Origin: Antedon mediterranea
Taxonomy: Eukaryota > Echinodermata > Crinoidea > Comatulida > Antedonidae
DNA length: 64,000 nucleotides
Assembly: GCF_964355755.1 (NCBI RefSeq)
Contig: NC_092671.1
Coordinates: 23,827,070 to 23,891,069, forward strand
Direction of reading: 5' to 3'
How positions within the stretch are numbered: the first letter of the stretch is position 1
DNA letters: not shown here
Content: more notes on this DNA, generated by a model
The model's input: only the letters and a program-made list of their open reading frames with translations
What the model was told of the DNA's origin: nothing
Database searches by the model: none

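Noticed and set aside
13386-64000. Fibrillin or Notch/fibropellin orthologue
   Set aside because: No TB domains in over 3,000 residues (against fibrillin). No LNR, transmembrane or ankyrin parts (against Notch). No CUB or avidin domain (against fibropellin). The C-terminal domains differ from all three, though the unseen N-terminus leaves some doubt.
1-64000. Bacterial or viral origin of the window
   Set aside because: Introns, LINEs, SINEs and metazoan extracellular domains throughout; no operons or ribosome binding sites.

Overview
The window is eukaryotic genomic DNA from an animal. It is AT-rich, has no bacterial gene organisation, and holds one very large multi-exon gene plus a dense load of transposable elements and tandem repeats. 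The host is most likely a marine deuterostome, with an echinoderm as my best guess. That guess rests on the many copies of the palindrome TAGGCCTA and its variants, the CR1/Jockey-like LINEs, and the very long calcium-binding EGF (cbEGF) protein. It is an inference; no sequence here fixes the species.

Region 1 (1-8.4 kb) is a graveyard of non-LTR retrotransposons. A 5'-truncated, frameshifted LINE lies on the minus strand (about 200-1960). A tRNA-derived SINE fragment follows (2136-2275). Then comes a nearly full-length plus-strand LINE (about 2640-8384) with ORF1, an endonuclease and a reverse transcriptase. Its ORF1 is interrupted by a second minus-strand LINE (about 2825-4148), so the insertion is nested.

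Region 2 (8.4-13.2 kb) has no host gene. It holds a 1.06-kb inverted-repeat (foldback) element, a 21-bp minisatellite, a 1.5-kb complex of inverted and direct repeats, and a 270-bp duplication.

Region 3 (13.4 kb to the right edge) is one minus-strand gene. I could place 76 exons, about 9.8 kb of coding sequence or about 3,270 residues, and the gene continues beyond the right edge. Transcription runs right to left. Sixty-seven of the exons encode a tandem run of 69 EGF-type domains, mostly cbEGF with the D-x-D/N-E-C start. One exon carries two EGF domains, and a 24-bp microexon lies within the run. The protein ends with follistatin/Kazal, follistatin/Kazal (split over two exons), a thrombospondin type 1 repeat, follistatin/Kazal, a C-terminal cystine knot and an acidic tail. 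Every intron I could phase is phase 1 except the last, which is phase 0, so almost every exon can be skipped or duplicated without breaking the frame. The product is almost certainly a secreted, calcium-stiffened, knot-linked extracellular matrix or adhesive protein. I do not recognise this exact domain order as a named gene.

The introns are loaded with mobile DNA: several short inverted-repeat (MITE-like) elements, at least three tRNA-containing repeat families, LINE 3' ends, a 28-bp minisatellite, and a 50-bp satellite split in two by a hAT-like element. The most noteworthy points are the domain architecture, the microexon, a GC-AG intron, several EGF modules with abnormal cysteine patterns, an RGD tripeptide in one EGF, and the different internal organisation of the two halves of the 50-bp satellite.
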